In this document: positions 21,457 through 30,011 of the stretch, piece after piece | Layout of the letters: the number at the start of each line of letters is the position of its first letter | Numbering within the stretch: position 1 is the stretch's first letter | Made by a program: the position numbers and the translations under genes | The notes under the pieces: generated by a model | Told to the model about the DNA's origin: nothing | Seen by the model: the letters and a program-made list of their open reading frames with translations, nothing else | Database searches by the model: none | NCBI GenBank assembly: GCA_013391845.1 | Contig: CP058414.1 | Coordinates: 186,001 to 250,000 of the forward strand | Source of the DNA: Pseudoalteromonas shioyasakiensis | GTDB taxonomy: Bacteria; Pseudomonadota; Gammaproteobacteria; Enterobacterales; Alteromonadaceae | Length of the DNA: 64,000 nucleotides | Direction: 5' to 3'

Positions 21457-22161
21457 ATGACGGACTTTATTCGCGTATACGAAAACGCCCTCAGCAAAGA
21501 ATTTTGCGACAACTTTATCACGGTATTTGAACAAAGCCCGCATTTAAAACAAGGCATTACCTCAGGTGGTGTCGATCTAGCGAAAAAAGACAGTCGCGAT
21601 TTATACCTTAATAACCACCCTGAATACGCTGAGCAACTAAAGCATGTTCAACAAACGACCGCGGGTTACGTCTTCAAATACCTTGAAGAGCATATTTTTA
21701 TGATGATTGGTGCCTTTGGTTTAAAGGTTTACCATCCGCAAACGGGCAAACCTGTTGACCTAACACAAGACAATTTTGAAGAAGTCGGTAAACCACAGTT
21801 GCCACTATTAGTGCAGCAAATTTTCCGCATGGGTCCAATTCAAGCACAAAAATACGATATCAATAAAGGTGGCTACCCTTATTGGCATAGCGAGGTATAC
21901 CCGCAAGCTGGCCATAACGAGGCCCTACATCGCGTGCTGTTATTTATGTTTTATTTAAATGATGTAGAGGAAGGTGGGGAAACTGAATTTTACTATCAAC
22001 AACGAAAAATATCACCCAAACAGGGCTCTATGGTCGTAGCACCGGGCTACTTTACCCACACTCACCGTGGTAATAAGCCTATTTCAAATGATAAGTATAT
22101 TTTAACGTCGTGGGTTTTATTCAACCGCGCAGAACAAATTTATGGACAACCACAATCCTGA
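21457..22161 (+). CDS. 2OG-Fe(II) oxygenase, prolyl-4-hydroxylase-like
   Basis: Predicted non-heme iron dioxygenase of 234 residues. The facial triad reads H144-x-E146 (YWHSEVYP), with the distal histidine at H203 (THTHRG) and the 2-oxoglutarate-binding basic residue probably K213 (ISNDKYIL). LLFMFYLNDVEEGGETEF is the family's central strand motif. Most relatives use H-x-D, so the glutamate is notable though known in a few 2OG enzymes. AAAGGTAG precedes the ATG. The substrate cannot be told from context; the thioesterase gene lies head to head 36 bases away. Confidence 0.87.
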   Translation: MTDFIRVYENALSKEFCDNFITVFEQSPHLKQGITSGGVDLAKKDSRDLYLNNHPEYAEQLKHVQQTTAGYVFKYLEEHIFMMIGAFGLKVYHPQTGKPVDLTQDNFEEVGKPQLPLLVQQIFRMGPIQAQKYDINKGGYPYWHSEVYPQAGHNEALHRVLLFMFYLNDVEEGGETEFYYQQRKISPKQGSMVVAPGYFTHTHRGNKPISNDKYILTSWVLFNRAEQIYGQPQS

Positions 22162-22179
22162 CGGTAAGCAATAATAATC

Positions 22180-22221
22180 TAAGCTAAAAGCTGTAAGTTT
22201 TAAGCTTTAAATTAAAAGAGC
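22180..22221. repeat. Degenerate heptamer tandem array
   Basis: Six consecutive 7-base units aligned to TAAGCTT: TAAGCTA, AAAGCTG, TAAGTTT, TAAGCTT, TAAATTA, AAAGAGC. The first four are close to the consensus and the last two are degenerate. It is directly between the oxygenase stop and its terminator. Function unknown; it may be an eroded short tandem repeat. Confidence 0.55.
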
Positions 22222-22245
22222 GCGGCATTTGATGCCGCGCTTTTT
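22219..22245 (+). terminator. Rho-independent terminator after the 2OG oxygenase gene
   Basis: Perfect 10-base arms AGCGCGGCAT (22219-22228) and ATGCCGCGCT (22232-22241), triloop, then TTTT. Confidence 0.92.
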
Positions 22246-22482
22246 GTTTGCTTTGATAAATGAGAGCACAAGTAATGGCTATGTTCACTTGGAAATTTCT
22301 GTAACTACTAAATTTATGAAAATAAAATTTTAATTGCCGATTTCATGCATTTTGCACTTTATGAACCAGCTGTTCTCATTCAAATGGCTTTAAACTGGCT
22401 AACTATCTTAATAGTTATCTTGTTACTTCCTTTAAATTTCACCATTGCTTCAGCACCTTTCAAGGCTTACAGCTTAATACTT

Positions 22483-23778
22483 TTAAAACGGCAAATAAAT
22501 CTGGGCGCTGAGACCACCTTCTGGGCGGTTAAGTAGTTGTACTCGGCCGCCGTGCATATCGACAATACGTTTAATTATCGCAAGACCTAAGCCACTACCT
22601 TCACTTCCGCGAGCGGCATCACCTTGTTTAAACGGTTCAAATACAGTTTCAAGTTCACTTTCGGGAATCCCCGGGCCGTGATCATTAACTACTACCATGG
22701 CAAACTTTTTATTACTGCTCACGCGGGTTTCGACCTCTATATCACCATCTGAATAGCGAATTGCATTTTCAATCATATTAGTAACAACACGCTTTATCGC
22801 CACCATACTTACTGGCACTTCGCTTAAGCTTGGATTCTCTTTAAAGGTAATAGTACGGTGATGTTTTTGTTCTGCTTCGACAACTTCAGAAACGATCGCA
22901 TTTAAGTCTTCTAGCTCAAGTTCTTCGCGCTTGTGGTGACGTAAATATTCAATGAATTGGTCGATAATGGCGTTCATATCTTCAATATCATGAATGATCC
23001 CTTCTCGAAGGTAATCTTCATCATCCGACATCATTTCAGTCGCTAAACGAATCCGTGTAAGCGGCGTACGCAAATCATGAGAAACGCCTGCCATTAATAA
23101 TCGACGGTCATTCTCAAGCGCAGCAATACCCCGTGACATTTGGTTAAATGCACGGGTTACTTCAATGACTTCAGTAGAGCCTTGCTCTTCTAATTTGGTA
23201 GAAAAGTCGCCCACTCCCACTTTAACAGCCGCTTGTTGCAGCGCTTTTAAAGGTCTATTTAGATGGCGGGCAAACAACCAGCCACCGAGAACACTTAAAA
23301 AACCAATACTTGATAGATAAAAGGTTAAGAACTTTAGGTTGTTTTCTTGCAATCCAGTGAGCGGTACACGCACCCAGTAGCCTGGTGCTTGCGGTGCTTC
23401 AACCCAATAAACAAGAGGATCTGTTTGGCTAATACGCACCCGTGCAGAGCCGTTAAGCTCTTTCGACATGCTTCGCGATAGCATCGAGTATTCACGAGTT
23501 TCAGCCAAGCCTTCACTCATTGCTTGGCGCTGGGTCATGACTTCAATGCCAGTGATCTCAAAAAACTTGTCAGAGGCTTCCTTACTTACCTCAACCCCCT
23601 CTTCCCATTCAATAAACACGGTTTTCACCTGTTTAGATAGGATCAGGTTTACTTGTTCTATAGTTGGTTTAACAACATAAAAACTGACCGTGATATAAGA
23701 GACAATTTGATTGATTAACAGCAAGGCCGCAACCAAAAATACTGTTTGTCCAAACGCACTACGTGGAAACATGCCCAT
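22483..23778 (-). CDS. envZ: Osmosensing-type histidine kinase EnvZ
   Basis: Inner-membrane sensor kinase paired with OmpR. The 431 residues show TM1 at about 13-35, a periplasmic loop (about 36-147), TM2 at about 148-170, a HAMP domain (171-223), the dimerisation helix with phosphorylated H234 in [18 protein letters not shown], and an HATPase with [19 protein letters not shown] and [14 protein letters not shown]. Five bases separate it from ompR upstream, one operon. The pair faces greB-tex as in E. coli. In this lineage its targets are not shown by the sequence. Confidence 0.94.
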   Translation of the reverse strand: MGMFPRSAFGQTVFLVAALLLINQIVSYITVSFYVVKPTIEQVNLILSKQVKTVFIEWEEGVEVSKEASDKFFEITGIEVMTQRQAMSEGLAETREYSMLSRSMSKELNGSARVRISQTDPLVYWVEAPQAPGYWVRVPLTGLQENNLKFLTFYLSSIGFLSVLGGWLFARHLNRPLKALQQAAVKVGVGDFSTKLEEQGSTEVIEVTRAFNQMSRGIAALENDRRLLMAGVSHDLRTPLTRIRLATEMMSDDEDYLREGIIHDIEDMNAIIDQFIEYLRHHKREELELEDLNAIVSEVVEAEQKHHRTITFKENPSLSEVPVSMVAIKRVVTNMIENAIRYSDGDIEVETRVSSNKKFAMVVVNDHGPGIPESELETVFEPFKQGDAARGSEGSGLGLAIIKRIVDMHGGRVQLLNRPEGGLSAQIYLPF

Positions 23779-23783
23779 TACTA

Positions 23784-24512
23784 TTATTTTTCACCGTCTG
23801 GCACAAATACGTAGCCTAAGCCCCATACTGTTTGTATATAACGCGGATTAGCCGCATCGACTTCAATCATACGGCGTAATCGTGAAACCTGAACATCGAT
23901 ACTGCGCTCAAGCGCACTATAATCACGACCACGCGCTAAGTTCATCAGTTTATCGCGACTAAGTGGTTCACGAGGATGAGTTACCAATGCTTTTAATACT
24001 GCAAACTCACCACTGGTTAACGACATTGTTTTGTCACCATGGCTCATTTCGCGGGTCGCAAGGTTTAGCGTGAAGTCGCCAAAGCTAATTTCGTTTTCTT
24101 CAGCAGCAGGAGCCCCAGGCACTTCTTTAGCACGACGACGTAAAATTGCTTTAATGCGCGCTAACAGTTCACGCGGGTTGAATGGTTTAGGAATGTAATC
24201 ATCAGCACCTAGCTCTAAACCGATTATGCGGTCAACTTCATCGCCTTTGGCTGTAAGCATTACAATTGGAATGTCATTTTCTTTTTGACGTAAACGACGG
24301 CAAATTGATAACCCATCTTCACCTGGTAACATTAAATCTAATACAATCAAGTGGAAATTTTCACGCTCCAGCAAGCGATCCATCTGCTCTGAATTTGCTG
24401 CTGTGCGAACAATAAAGCCTTGTTCTACAAGGTAACGCTCTAGCAAACTGCGTAAGCGCATATCGTCATCAACAACCAATACTTTTGTCGTTTCGTGTCC
24501 CATAACTTTCAT
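23784..24512 (-). CDS. ompR: Response regulator OmpR
   Basis: Winged-helix transcription factor of 242 residues: receiver domain with VDDDMRLR, phospho-acceptor D59 in [14 protein letters not shown] and the [10 protein letters not shown] lysine region, followed by a C-terminal DNA-binding domain (about 140-240) with [26 protein letters not shown] and SLRRMIE-type recognition helix [19 protein letters not shown] (partly quoted). The start may be M1 or M4 ([14 protein letters not shown]), which is closer to E. coli OmpR; no Shine-Dalgarno decides. First gene of ompR-envZ. Confidence 0.95.
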   Translation of the reverse strand: MKVMGHETTKVLVVDDDMRLRSLLERYLVEQGFIVRTAANSEQMDRLLERENFHLIVLDLMLPGEDGLSICRRLRQKENDIPIVMLTAKGDEVDRIIGLELGADDYIPKPFNPRELLARIKAILRRRAKEVPGAPAAEENEISFGDFTLNLATREMSHGDKTMSLTSGEFAVLKALVTHPREPLSRDKLMNLARGRDYSALERSIDVQVSRLRRMIEVDAANPRYIQTVWGLGYVFVPDGEK

Positions 24513-24614
24513 TCTTTTTGTAATATGTTACTTATTAATATAAATGAAAAAGTTAAGAATAAAAATCGAATTACGCGCTTAGATTGTTACTGAACATTTC
24601 AAAATCTGACTCGA

Positions 24615-24630
24615 CAAAGTTTATACTTTG
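24615..24630. promoter_or_regulatory. Palindrome and candidate -10 upstream of greB
   Basis: CAAAGT-TTAT-ACTTTG is a perfect 6-base inverted repeat with a 4-base centre, 30 bases before the greB ATG. It contains TATACT (24622-24627), a possible -10, with TTCAAA 18 bases upstream as a weak -35. The dyad may be an operator in the ompR-greB divergent region. Confidence 0.4.
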
Positions 24631-24659
24631 CGGCTGGTTTTCTTTTTAGGCTAAATAAA

Positions 24660-25142
24660 ATGGCAAAGACAAATTTAATAACCCGAGAGGGGTATCAGCA
24701 ATTACAACAAGAACATGATTACTTATGGCATGAAAAGCGCCCTGAAATTACTAAAATTGTTACTTGGGCAGCAAGCTTAGGCGACCGCTCTGAAAACGCA
24801 GATTATCAGTTTAATAAACGTGTTTTACGACAGATAGATCGCCGTGTACGCTATCTTCGTAAACGTATGCCAGATCTTAAAATCGTTGACTATAACCCAC
24901 AACAAGCGGGTAAAGTGTTTTTTGGTGCTTGGGTCGAAATTGAGAATGAACAAGGTGATACAAAGCGTTTCCGCATTGTCGGTCCCGACGAAATTTACGA
25001 GCGCAAAGATTACATTTCTATTGATGCACCTATGGCTCGAGCGCTACTTGGTAAACAGGTTGATGATGATTTTTCGGTGATGACGCCTGAAGGCGCAAAA
25101 GAATGGTATATCAACGAGATAACTTATCCTGATGCGAAATAA
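24660..25142 (+). CDS. greB: Transcription elongation factor GreB
   Basis: Binds the secondary channel of RNA polymerase and stimulates cleavage of backtracked RNA. The 160 residues have the N-terminal coiled coil (about 1-75) with LGDRSENADYQFNKRVLRQIDRR carrying the tip acidic residues (partly quoted), and the C-terminal FKBP-like domain with VFFGAWVEIENE and SIDAPMARALLGK. Length and the RSENADYQFNK motif indicate GreB rather than GreA. Divergent from ompR-envZ, as in E. coli. Confidence 0.96.
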   Translation: MAKTNLITREGYQQLQQEHDYLWHEKRPEITKIVTWAASLGDRSENADYQFNKRVLRQIDRRVRYLRKRMPDLKIVDYNPQQAGKVFFGAWVEIENEQGDTKRFRIVGPDEIYERKDYISIDAPMARALLGKQVDDDFSVMTPEGAKEWYINEITYPDAK

Positions 25143-25256
25143 TTTTTCCCAGAAAATTCAGAAAGCGTTAATTATTGATTGTTTAGTCTGAAAATGTGAT
25201 CTATAACTAAAGGTACTCAAGATAAATCATTACTTGAGTTTTAGAAGGTAGTAAGT

Positions 25257-25565
25257 ATGTCAAACGCAATACAACGCATCATGAGTAATGCCATTGTATT
25301 CGCACTATTAATAAGTGTGAGTTTGATATCTTACGCCAGTGATATAGAAAGCCATTCAGACAGTGTTACGCCAACCGCTCACTTTATTGCGTGCGATAGT
25401 GCAGAGCCTGCCAACTTAGATACCGACCTCGATAAACATACTCCTGCGTTCGTTGCTAATGTAGCCCAACCACTGCCAGATGCACGTATGGTTTCGTATG
25501 TTCACTCTTCTAATAAGGTGTCTGTTTATAGCGCGCACCAGCGAGGGCCGCCTGCTTTTAATTAA
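25257..25565 (+). CDS. Small secreted protein of unknown function
   Basis: 102 residues. Residues about 10-28 form a signal peptide with a likely cleavage after SYASD or just before (ISYAS-D). The mature part is about 75 residues, polar, with one cysteine and no motif I recognise. AAGG lies about eight bases before the ATG at 25257, supporting translation. It is 45 bases upstream of the CBS protein gene, same strand, and could share its transcript. I cannot assign a function. Confidence 0.6.
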   Translation: MSNAIQRIMSNAIVFALLISVSLISYASDIESHSDSVTPTAHFIACDSAEPANLDTDLDKHTPAFVANVAQPLPDARMVSYVHSSNKVSVYSAHQRGPPAFN

Positions 25566-25610
25566 CTTAAATTTTCAATTTCAGTTTTATTAAAATGTAT
25601 GGTGACCAAA

Positions 25611-26192
25611 ATGAATAATTTCAAAGAATTACGTCTTCAAGATATCTCTAATGGCGCATTATCTAATGCAGTGAATGAAGTTGAGCCAACACTAGATCTC
25701 ACTTCTCCAGCTTTAAAAGTACTTAATAGCTTTACTAAAAAAGACCCTTTACGTGCACATTACGGCACCACAATTGTCGATGCGTTAAAGCAAACTAATA
25801 GCTGTTGCTCAGATTTTATTTTAGTTGTAGATAGCGAGGACAAACTGCTTGGCCTTACATCTAGCGCTGACTTACAAAGCTCAAAAATTATGATTCTTGC
25901 ACAGCGCTTGAACTTACACCGTGACGAAATCACCTTGCATGATGTGATGACTCCTCTTGGCAATTTAGCGGGGGTAAGCCTGCAAAGCATCAGCTATGCT
26001 TGTATTGGTGATGCTCTACAAACAATGGAGCACCAAGGTATGATGTTCCTATTAGTAACCAGTGCTAAACAAGAAATTTGTGGTTTGATTTCAGCTCGTG
26101 AAATTGCTAAAAAACTACATATCCCAGTTAATATCAACCCAATTGCTAATAGCTTTAGCGAAGTATTACAACATGTGGATCACCCACACTAA
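25611..26192 (+). CDS. CBS-domain pair protein
   Basis: Cytoplasmic protein of 193 residues with two CBS motifs: one around DFILVVDSEDKLLGLTSSADL (partly quoted) and a second around FLLVTSAKQEICGLISAREIA. CBS pairs usually bind adenosine nucleotides and act as regulatory modules; here no catalytic domain is attached. An ATG at 25599 is in frame, but the ATG at 25611 has GGTG six bases upstream and a better-placed start. Followed by a strong terminator. Partner and ligand unknown. Confidence 0.83.
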   Translation: MNNFKELRLQDISNGALSNAVNEVEPTLDLTSPALKVLNSFTKKDPLRAHYGTTIVDALKQTNSCCSDFILVVDSEDKLLGLTSSADLQSSKIMILAQRLNLHRDEITLHDVMTPLGNLAGVSLQSISYACIGDALQTMEHQGMMFLLVTSAKQEICGLISAREIAKKLHIPVNINPIANSFSEVLQHVDHPH

Positions 26193-26227
26193 GCATTAAA
26201 ATCTGCGTTGTGTAAGACTATTTTTGC

Positions 26228-26256
26228 AGGCCTTAAAAGCAGTGCTTTTAAGGCCT
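26228..26256 (+). terminator. Rho-independent terminator after the CBS protein gene
   Basis: Perfect 13-base arms AGGCCTTAAAAGC (26228-26240) and GCTTTTAAGGCCT (26244-26256) with a triloop, followed by TCTTATT, 36 bases after the stop. Confidence 0.85.
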
Positions 26257-26328
26257 TCTTATTGTGATATTATTCTGGCAATTAATCTTCAGTTTTACTG
26301 ATTTTCTATTTTTAAAAAAGGTTTATGC

Positions 26329-28644
26329 ATGAGCAATATCTCTGCACGCTTAGCGACCGAGCTAAATGCCCAGCAATCACAAGTTGTTGCTGCAATCAAA
26401 CTACTTGATGAAGGTGCCACAGTCCCTTTTATCGCCCGTTATCGTAAAGAAGTAACTGGTGGCTTAGATGACACGCAATTACGTTTACTTGAGCAGCGTT
26501 TATCGTATTTACGTGAATTAGAAGAGCGCCGCAGCTTTATCCTTGCCACTATCGAAGAGCAAGGTAAGCTAACTGCCGAGCTAAGTGATGACATTAATAA
26601 CGCTGACAGTAAAACTGAGCTCGAAGACTTATATCTGCCTTTCAAACCTAAACGCAGAACGAAAGGACAAATAGCTATTGAAGCAGGCATTGAACCGCTT
26701 GCCGATGCGCTATTTAATAACTCAAGCCTTGACCCAGAAGAACAAGCTAGTAGTTACATTAATGCTGAAGCAGGCTTTGCTGATACAAAAGCAGTGCTTG
26801 ATGGCGCTAAATTTATTCTAATGGAGCGCTTTGCTGAAGACGCCAAATTACTTGCTAAATTTCGTAGTCATATTGCACAACACGGTCAAATTGAAAGTGC
26901 TGTAATCGCAGGCCATGAAAATGAAGGCGTGAAGTACCGCGACTACTTTGAGCATCAAGAACCGCTTAAGAAAGTACCATCACACCGTGCACTTGCTATG
27001 CTTCGTGCTCGTAATGAAGGCGTATTACAACTGAGTATCAACCCTGAGCCAAGCGCAGAAAATCCAGCGCAAGTATGCGCGCAAATGATTGCTGATCATT
27101 ACCGCTTAGATGTTAGCAACTCTGCTGCAAGCAGTTGGCTAATGGGCGTAGTGCAATGGGCATGGAAAATTAAGTTAAGCCTACATCTAGAGAATGAATT
27201 TTTAGGTGCAATGCGCGAAAAAGCAGAAACCGGCGCAATTGACGTTTTTGCTAAGAACTTAAAAGACTTATTAATGGCCGCTCCTGCAGGCCCACGCACC
27301 ACGTTAGGTCTCGATCCTGGTTTACGCACAGGTTGTAAAATTGCCGTTGTAGACAGCACTGGCAAGCTGTTAACAACACAAACGATTTTCCCGCACGCTC
27401 CACAAAATCATTGGGATAAATCGCTTCGTACTTTAGAACAATTATGTCGCCAGCATAAAGTTGAGCTAATTGCTATTGGCAATGGTACGGCTTCACGTGA
27501 ATCTGACAAGTTAGTAGCAGAACTGATTAAAGCAAACAGTGAACTAAAACTAAATAAAGTAATGGTCAGTGAAGCAGGCGCATCTGTTTATTCAGCGTCT
27601 GAATTTGCAGCCAATGAGTTCCCTAACCTTGATGTTTCACTACGTGGTGCTGTGTCTATTGCGCGCCGCTTACAAGACCCACTTGCCGAGCTGGTAAAAA
27701 TCGAGCCTAAATCAATCGGTGTAGGTCAGTATCAACACGATGTATCGCAAAGCCAACTAGGGCAAACGCTAACTTCAGTAGTCGAAGACTGTGTAAACTC
27801 TGTAGGTGTAGACTTAAACATGGCATCAGTGCCATTACTTACTCGCGTATCAGGCTTAAACAAAACGTTAGCACAAAATATTGTTAGCTACCGCGATGCG
27901 AATGGCTCATTTAGTAAACGTTCTGAACTGAAAAAAGTTGAACGCTTAGGTCCAAAAGCCTTTGAACAAGCTGCCGGTTTCTTACGTATCAGTACAGGTT
28001 CAGATCCTCTCGATAACTCGTCAGTTCACCCTGAAGCCTACCCTGTTGTTAAGCGTATCTGCGAGAAAAACAGCTTAGATGTAAACAGCCTAATTGGTAA
28101 CTCTGACATCCTAAACAAGCTCGTTGCTAACGATTACACAGACGAAAAGTTTGGTTTACCTACCGTTACCGACATTATCAAAGAACTTGATAAACCGGGT
28201 CGTGACCCGCGCCCTGAGTTTAAAACAGCGGAATTTAAAGCCGGTGTTGAAACCATTAACGACCTTAAACCTGGTATGATTTTAGAGGGTGTGGTGTCTA
28301 ACGTTGCTAACTTCGGTGCCTTCGTTGATGTGGGCGTACACCAAGACGGTTTAGTGCATATTTCTGCTATTACCAATAAGTTTATTTCCGACCCACGTGA
28401 AGTGGTTAAAGCTGGTGATATTGTAAAAGTAAAAGTAGTTGAAGTAGATGCTGCACGTAAACGTATTAGCTTTACTATGCGTTTAGACGATGATGTTGAT
28501 ACCAGCAATAAAGCCGCACCAGCGAGCAAACCTAAGCCTGCAGCTAAAGCGAAAAGCGCACCAAAGCAAAAACGCGAATTTGGTAATGTTGCGATGGGCA
28601 ATGCGTTTGCAGATGCATTTGCCAATGCAAAAGTGAAAAAGTAA
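26329..28644 (+). CDS. tex: RNA-binding transcriptional accessory protein Tex
   Basis: Conserved nucleic-acid-binding protein of 771 residues. Order: N-terminal helical region with [17 protein letters not shown], YqgF/RNase H-like domain ([17 protein letters not shown] near residue 328), helix-hairpin-helix region ([31 protein letters not shown]), and an S1 RNA-binding domain ([20 protein letters not shown], then [14 protein letters not shown]). The Lys/Ala-rich C-terminal tail is typical. It lies downstream of greB, as in E. coli, though two extra genes intervene. Confidence 0.96.
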   Translation: MSNISARLATELNAQQSQVVAAIKLLDEGATVPFIARYRKEVTGGLDDTQLRLLEQRLSYLRELEERRSFILATIEEQGKLTAELSDDINNADSKTELEDLYLPFKPKRRTKGQIAIEAGIEPLADALFNNSSLDPEEQASSYINAEAGFADTKAVLDGAKFILMERFAEDAKLLAKFRSHIAQHGQIESAVIAGHENEGVKYRDYFEHQEPLKKVPSHRALAMLRARNEGVLQLSINPEPSAENPAQVCAQMIADHYRLDVSNSAASSWLMGVVQWAWKIKLSLHLENEFLGAMREKAETGAIDVFAKNLKDLLMAAPAGPRTTLGLDPGLRTGCKIAVVDSTGKLLTTQTIFPHAPQNHWDKSLRTLEQLCRQHKVELIAIGNGTASRESDKLVAELIKANSELKLNKVMVSEAGASVYSASEFAANEFPNLDVSLRGAVSIARRLQDPLAELVKIEPKSIGVGQYQHDVSQSQLGQTLTSVVEDCVNSVGVDLNMASVPLLTRVSGLNKTLAQNIVSYRDANGSFSKRSELKKVERLGPKAFEQAAGFLRISTGSDPLDNSSVHPEAYPVVKRICEKNSLDVNSLIGNSDILNKLVANDYTDEKFGLPTVTDIIKELDKPGRDPRPEFKTAEFKAGVETINDLKPGMILEGVVSNVANFGAFVDVGVHQDGLVHISAITNKFISDPREVVKAGDIVKVKVVEVDAARKRISFTMRLDDDVDTSNKAAPASKPKPAAKAKSAPKQKREFGNVAMGNAFADAFANAKVKK

Positions 28645-28684
28645 TCCCCAAATAGATTAATCAAACTGGTATCAATCGATAATA

Positions 28685-28718
28685 AAAAACCGCGTGAGTT
28701 TAAACTTACGCGGTTTTT
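28685..28718. terminator. Bidirectional terminator between tex and the HExxH-protein gene
   Basis: Arms AAAAACCGCGTGAGTTT (28685-28701) and AAACTTACGCGGTTTTT (28702-28718) pair along 17 positions with a single G-T mismatch. A runs and T runs flank both sides, and the two genes converge here. Confidence 0.9.
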
Positions 28719-28729
28719 ATTTAAGGATG

Positions 28730-29596
28730 TTAAATAAAAGCAGAAAACTGATTTTGATTGGTGGGCGAGGTAGCTGCTTGATAAAAGTTAGCAATACGTG
28801 TGGCACGCTCGTCTACTTCTACATCACGCTTGGCTGTTTTAGTTTCACTGCTTTGAATAGCGCTATCTTCGGCATACTCACTGTTTATTTTGAAGGTCGA
28901 TTTGCCTGAATCAGCATCGCTATCTGCTGATTGACTGGCAAGCTCAGCTTGTGCTGCCATAAGTTTTTGTGTGGCATCGGCCGCGATAGAACGATCAGCA
29001 CTCGATGGTTCTTGTGGTGCAAGCGCTGCTGCACGCACTGTCTGCATTTTTTCGATTGTGGCTTTTGGGTCGCCTTTTATTTCAGCAACATCAATTTGCA
29101 CTTCGCCGCCTACGGCATAGTTTGTACCGTCGGGGCCGCGTTGATACTCATAGCTTGGCGAGCCTGCATATTGACCACCAACTGTCGCATGCGCTTGCTC
29201 ATGAATACGCACCTCGGTATCGCGGGCTTTTAACTCTTTAATTTGTTCAGCATCTTGCTGTTCTTGCTCTGCAACCTTTTGCTCTTTTTGTTGTTCTTGT
29301 TTAGCTTCCTGTTGTTCTTGCTCTGTTTGCTCAGACTCGCCTTGTTCGCGACCTTGCTGACGCTCTTCAATTACTTTGTCTTCAGCAAGACGCCCTTTAG
29401 CATCATAAGTACCGGCCTCAGAACCAGGCTGCTTGGTTTTGTCGCCATCATTAAGGGTTTTGTTTTCCGCGTTACTCGGCTTGGTAGCAGCAGGAGGTGG
29501 GATCACTTCACGTAACTGATTATCACGGCGAGCACTTTCAGTGTGCACATTCGCCGTGTTGATATTAATCGAAGGAAACGGAGTGACGATATTCAT
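28730..29596 (-). CDS. Putative metalloprotease of the CJM1_0395 / SprA-related type
   Basis: 288 residues with a zinc-protease-like motif HEQAH (H132-E133, H136) in RIHEQAHATVGGQYAG, followed by SYEYQRGPDGTNYAVGGEV. Preceding it is a Glu/Gln-rich coiled-coil segment at about 75-125, and the rest is low-complexity and polar. There is no signal peptide. This layout fits the family annotated as putative metalloprotease CJM1_0395 (SprA-related); activity is not established to my knowledge. The gene follows a 102-residue gene by only 5 bases, so the two form an operon. Confidence 0.75.
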   Translation of the reverse strand: MNIVTPFPSININTANVHTESARRDNQLREVIPPPAATKPSNAENKTLNDGDKTKQPGSEAGTYDAKGRLAEDKVIEERQQGREQGESEQTEQEQQEAKQEQQKEQKVAEQEQQDAEQIKELKARDTEVRIHEQAHATVGGQYAGSPSYEYQRGPDGTNYAVGGEVQIDVAEIKGDPKATIEKMQTVRAAALAPQEPSSADRSIAADATQKLMAAQAELASQSADSDADSGKSTFKINSEYAEDSAIQSSETKTAKRDVEVDERATRIANFYQAATSPTNQNQFSAFI

Positions 29597-29601
29597 AAGT
29601 A

Positions 29602-29910
29602 CTAAACTTTAATATCTATTAGTGTACCGAGCACTTCATCAGCAGTTTGAATCGTGTTGATATTGGCTTTTGCATTAAACTCTTCAACTTTCAAATTGAC
29701 AAGCGACTCATCGATTGGGGCAGGTTGTGAAGCTGGCGGAGTAACAGCTTCATTTGGACTCGCCGCTTGTAATTGCCGTTGTTGAGCTAATTGGGCATCA
29801 TCTTGCTGATCAATTGAGGCACGGCTAATCTCTGCGCTCGCCTTTTCGATACCTTGACTAGCACGGTTATAACCTTCTACCGCATTATTAAAAACAGAAC
29901 TGATTGGCAT
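29602..29910 (-). CDS. Small conserved protein of unknown function, flagellar-rod-like N terminus
   Basis: 102 residues beginning MPISSVFNNAVEGYNRASQG, amphipathic and rich in Ala/Ser/Gln, ending in NTIQTADEVLGTLIDIKV. The N-terminal pattern (a short helix with VEGYNRAS and later Asn/Ile heptads) and the C-terminal TADEVLGTLIDI recall flagellar basal-body rod proteins, but I cannot place it in a named family. A perfect GGAGG five bases before the ATG at 29910 fixes the start; an upstream TTG in frame overlaps that Shine-Dalgarno. It is transcribed with the HExxH gene five bases downstream. Confidence 0.7.
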   Translation of the reverse strand: MPISSVFNNAVEGYNRASQGIEKASAEISRASIDQQDDAQLAQQRQLQAASPNEAVTPPASQPAPIDESLVNLKVEEFNAKANINTIQTADEVLGTLIDIKV

Positions 29911-30011
29911 AACACCCTCCAACAGTGAGATCTACTTGTTAAGTATCGCTCATAAAACGAGCAAAATAAAGCTAAATCCCGCTATTTTTCTGGCCTCTCA
30001 GCGAGTTTTGC

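Larger units (their letters stand above)
22162..22482. other. Intergenic region between the oxygenase gene and envZ
   Basis: About 320 bases between convergent genes. It holds a degenerate heptamer array (22180-22221), a strong terminator (22219-22245), and a weak hairpin TAACTAT/ATAGTTA (22400-22417) that might help end envZ but lacks a T run. I see no gene I would support here. Confidence 0.5.

Noticed and set aside
22400..22417. TAACTAT-CTTA-ATAGTTA hairpin as envZ terminator
   Set aside because: AT-only stem with no T run on the minus strand, and 66 bases past the stop; left unassigned.
22345..22536. 63-residue hydrophobic frame downstream of the 2OG oxygenase gene
   Set aside because: It overlaps the 3' end of envZ by 54 bases and has no Shine-Dalgarno. 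The hydrophobic stretch may be chance in AT-rich DNA.
28134..28664. 176-residue minus-strand frame over the 3' end of tex
   Set aside because: Antisense to the conserved S1 domain of tex; Leu/Ser/Thr-rich composition typical of a shadow frame.
29243..29360. Repetitive GCTCTTG/TTGTTCTTG-like tracts resembling a repeat array
   Set aside because: These are the codons of the Glu/Gln-rich coiled coil of the HExxH protein, not a CRISPR or intergenic repeat.
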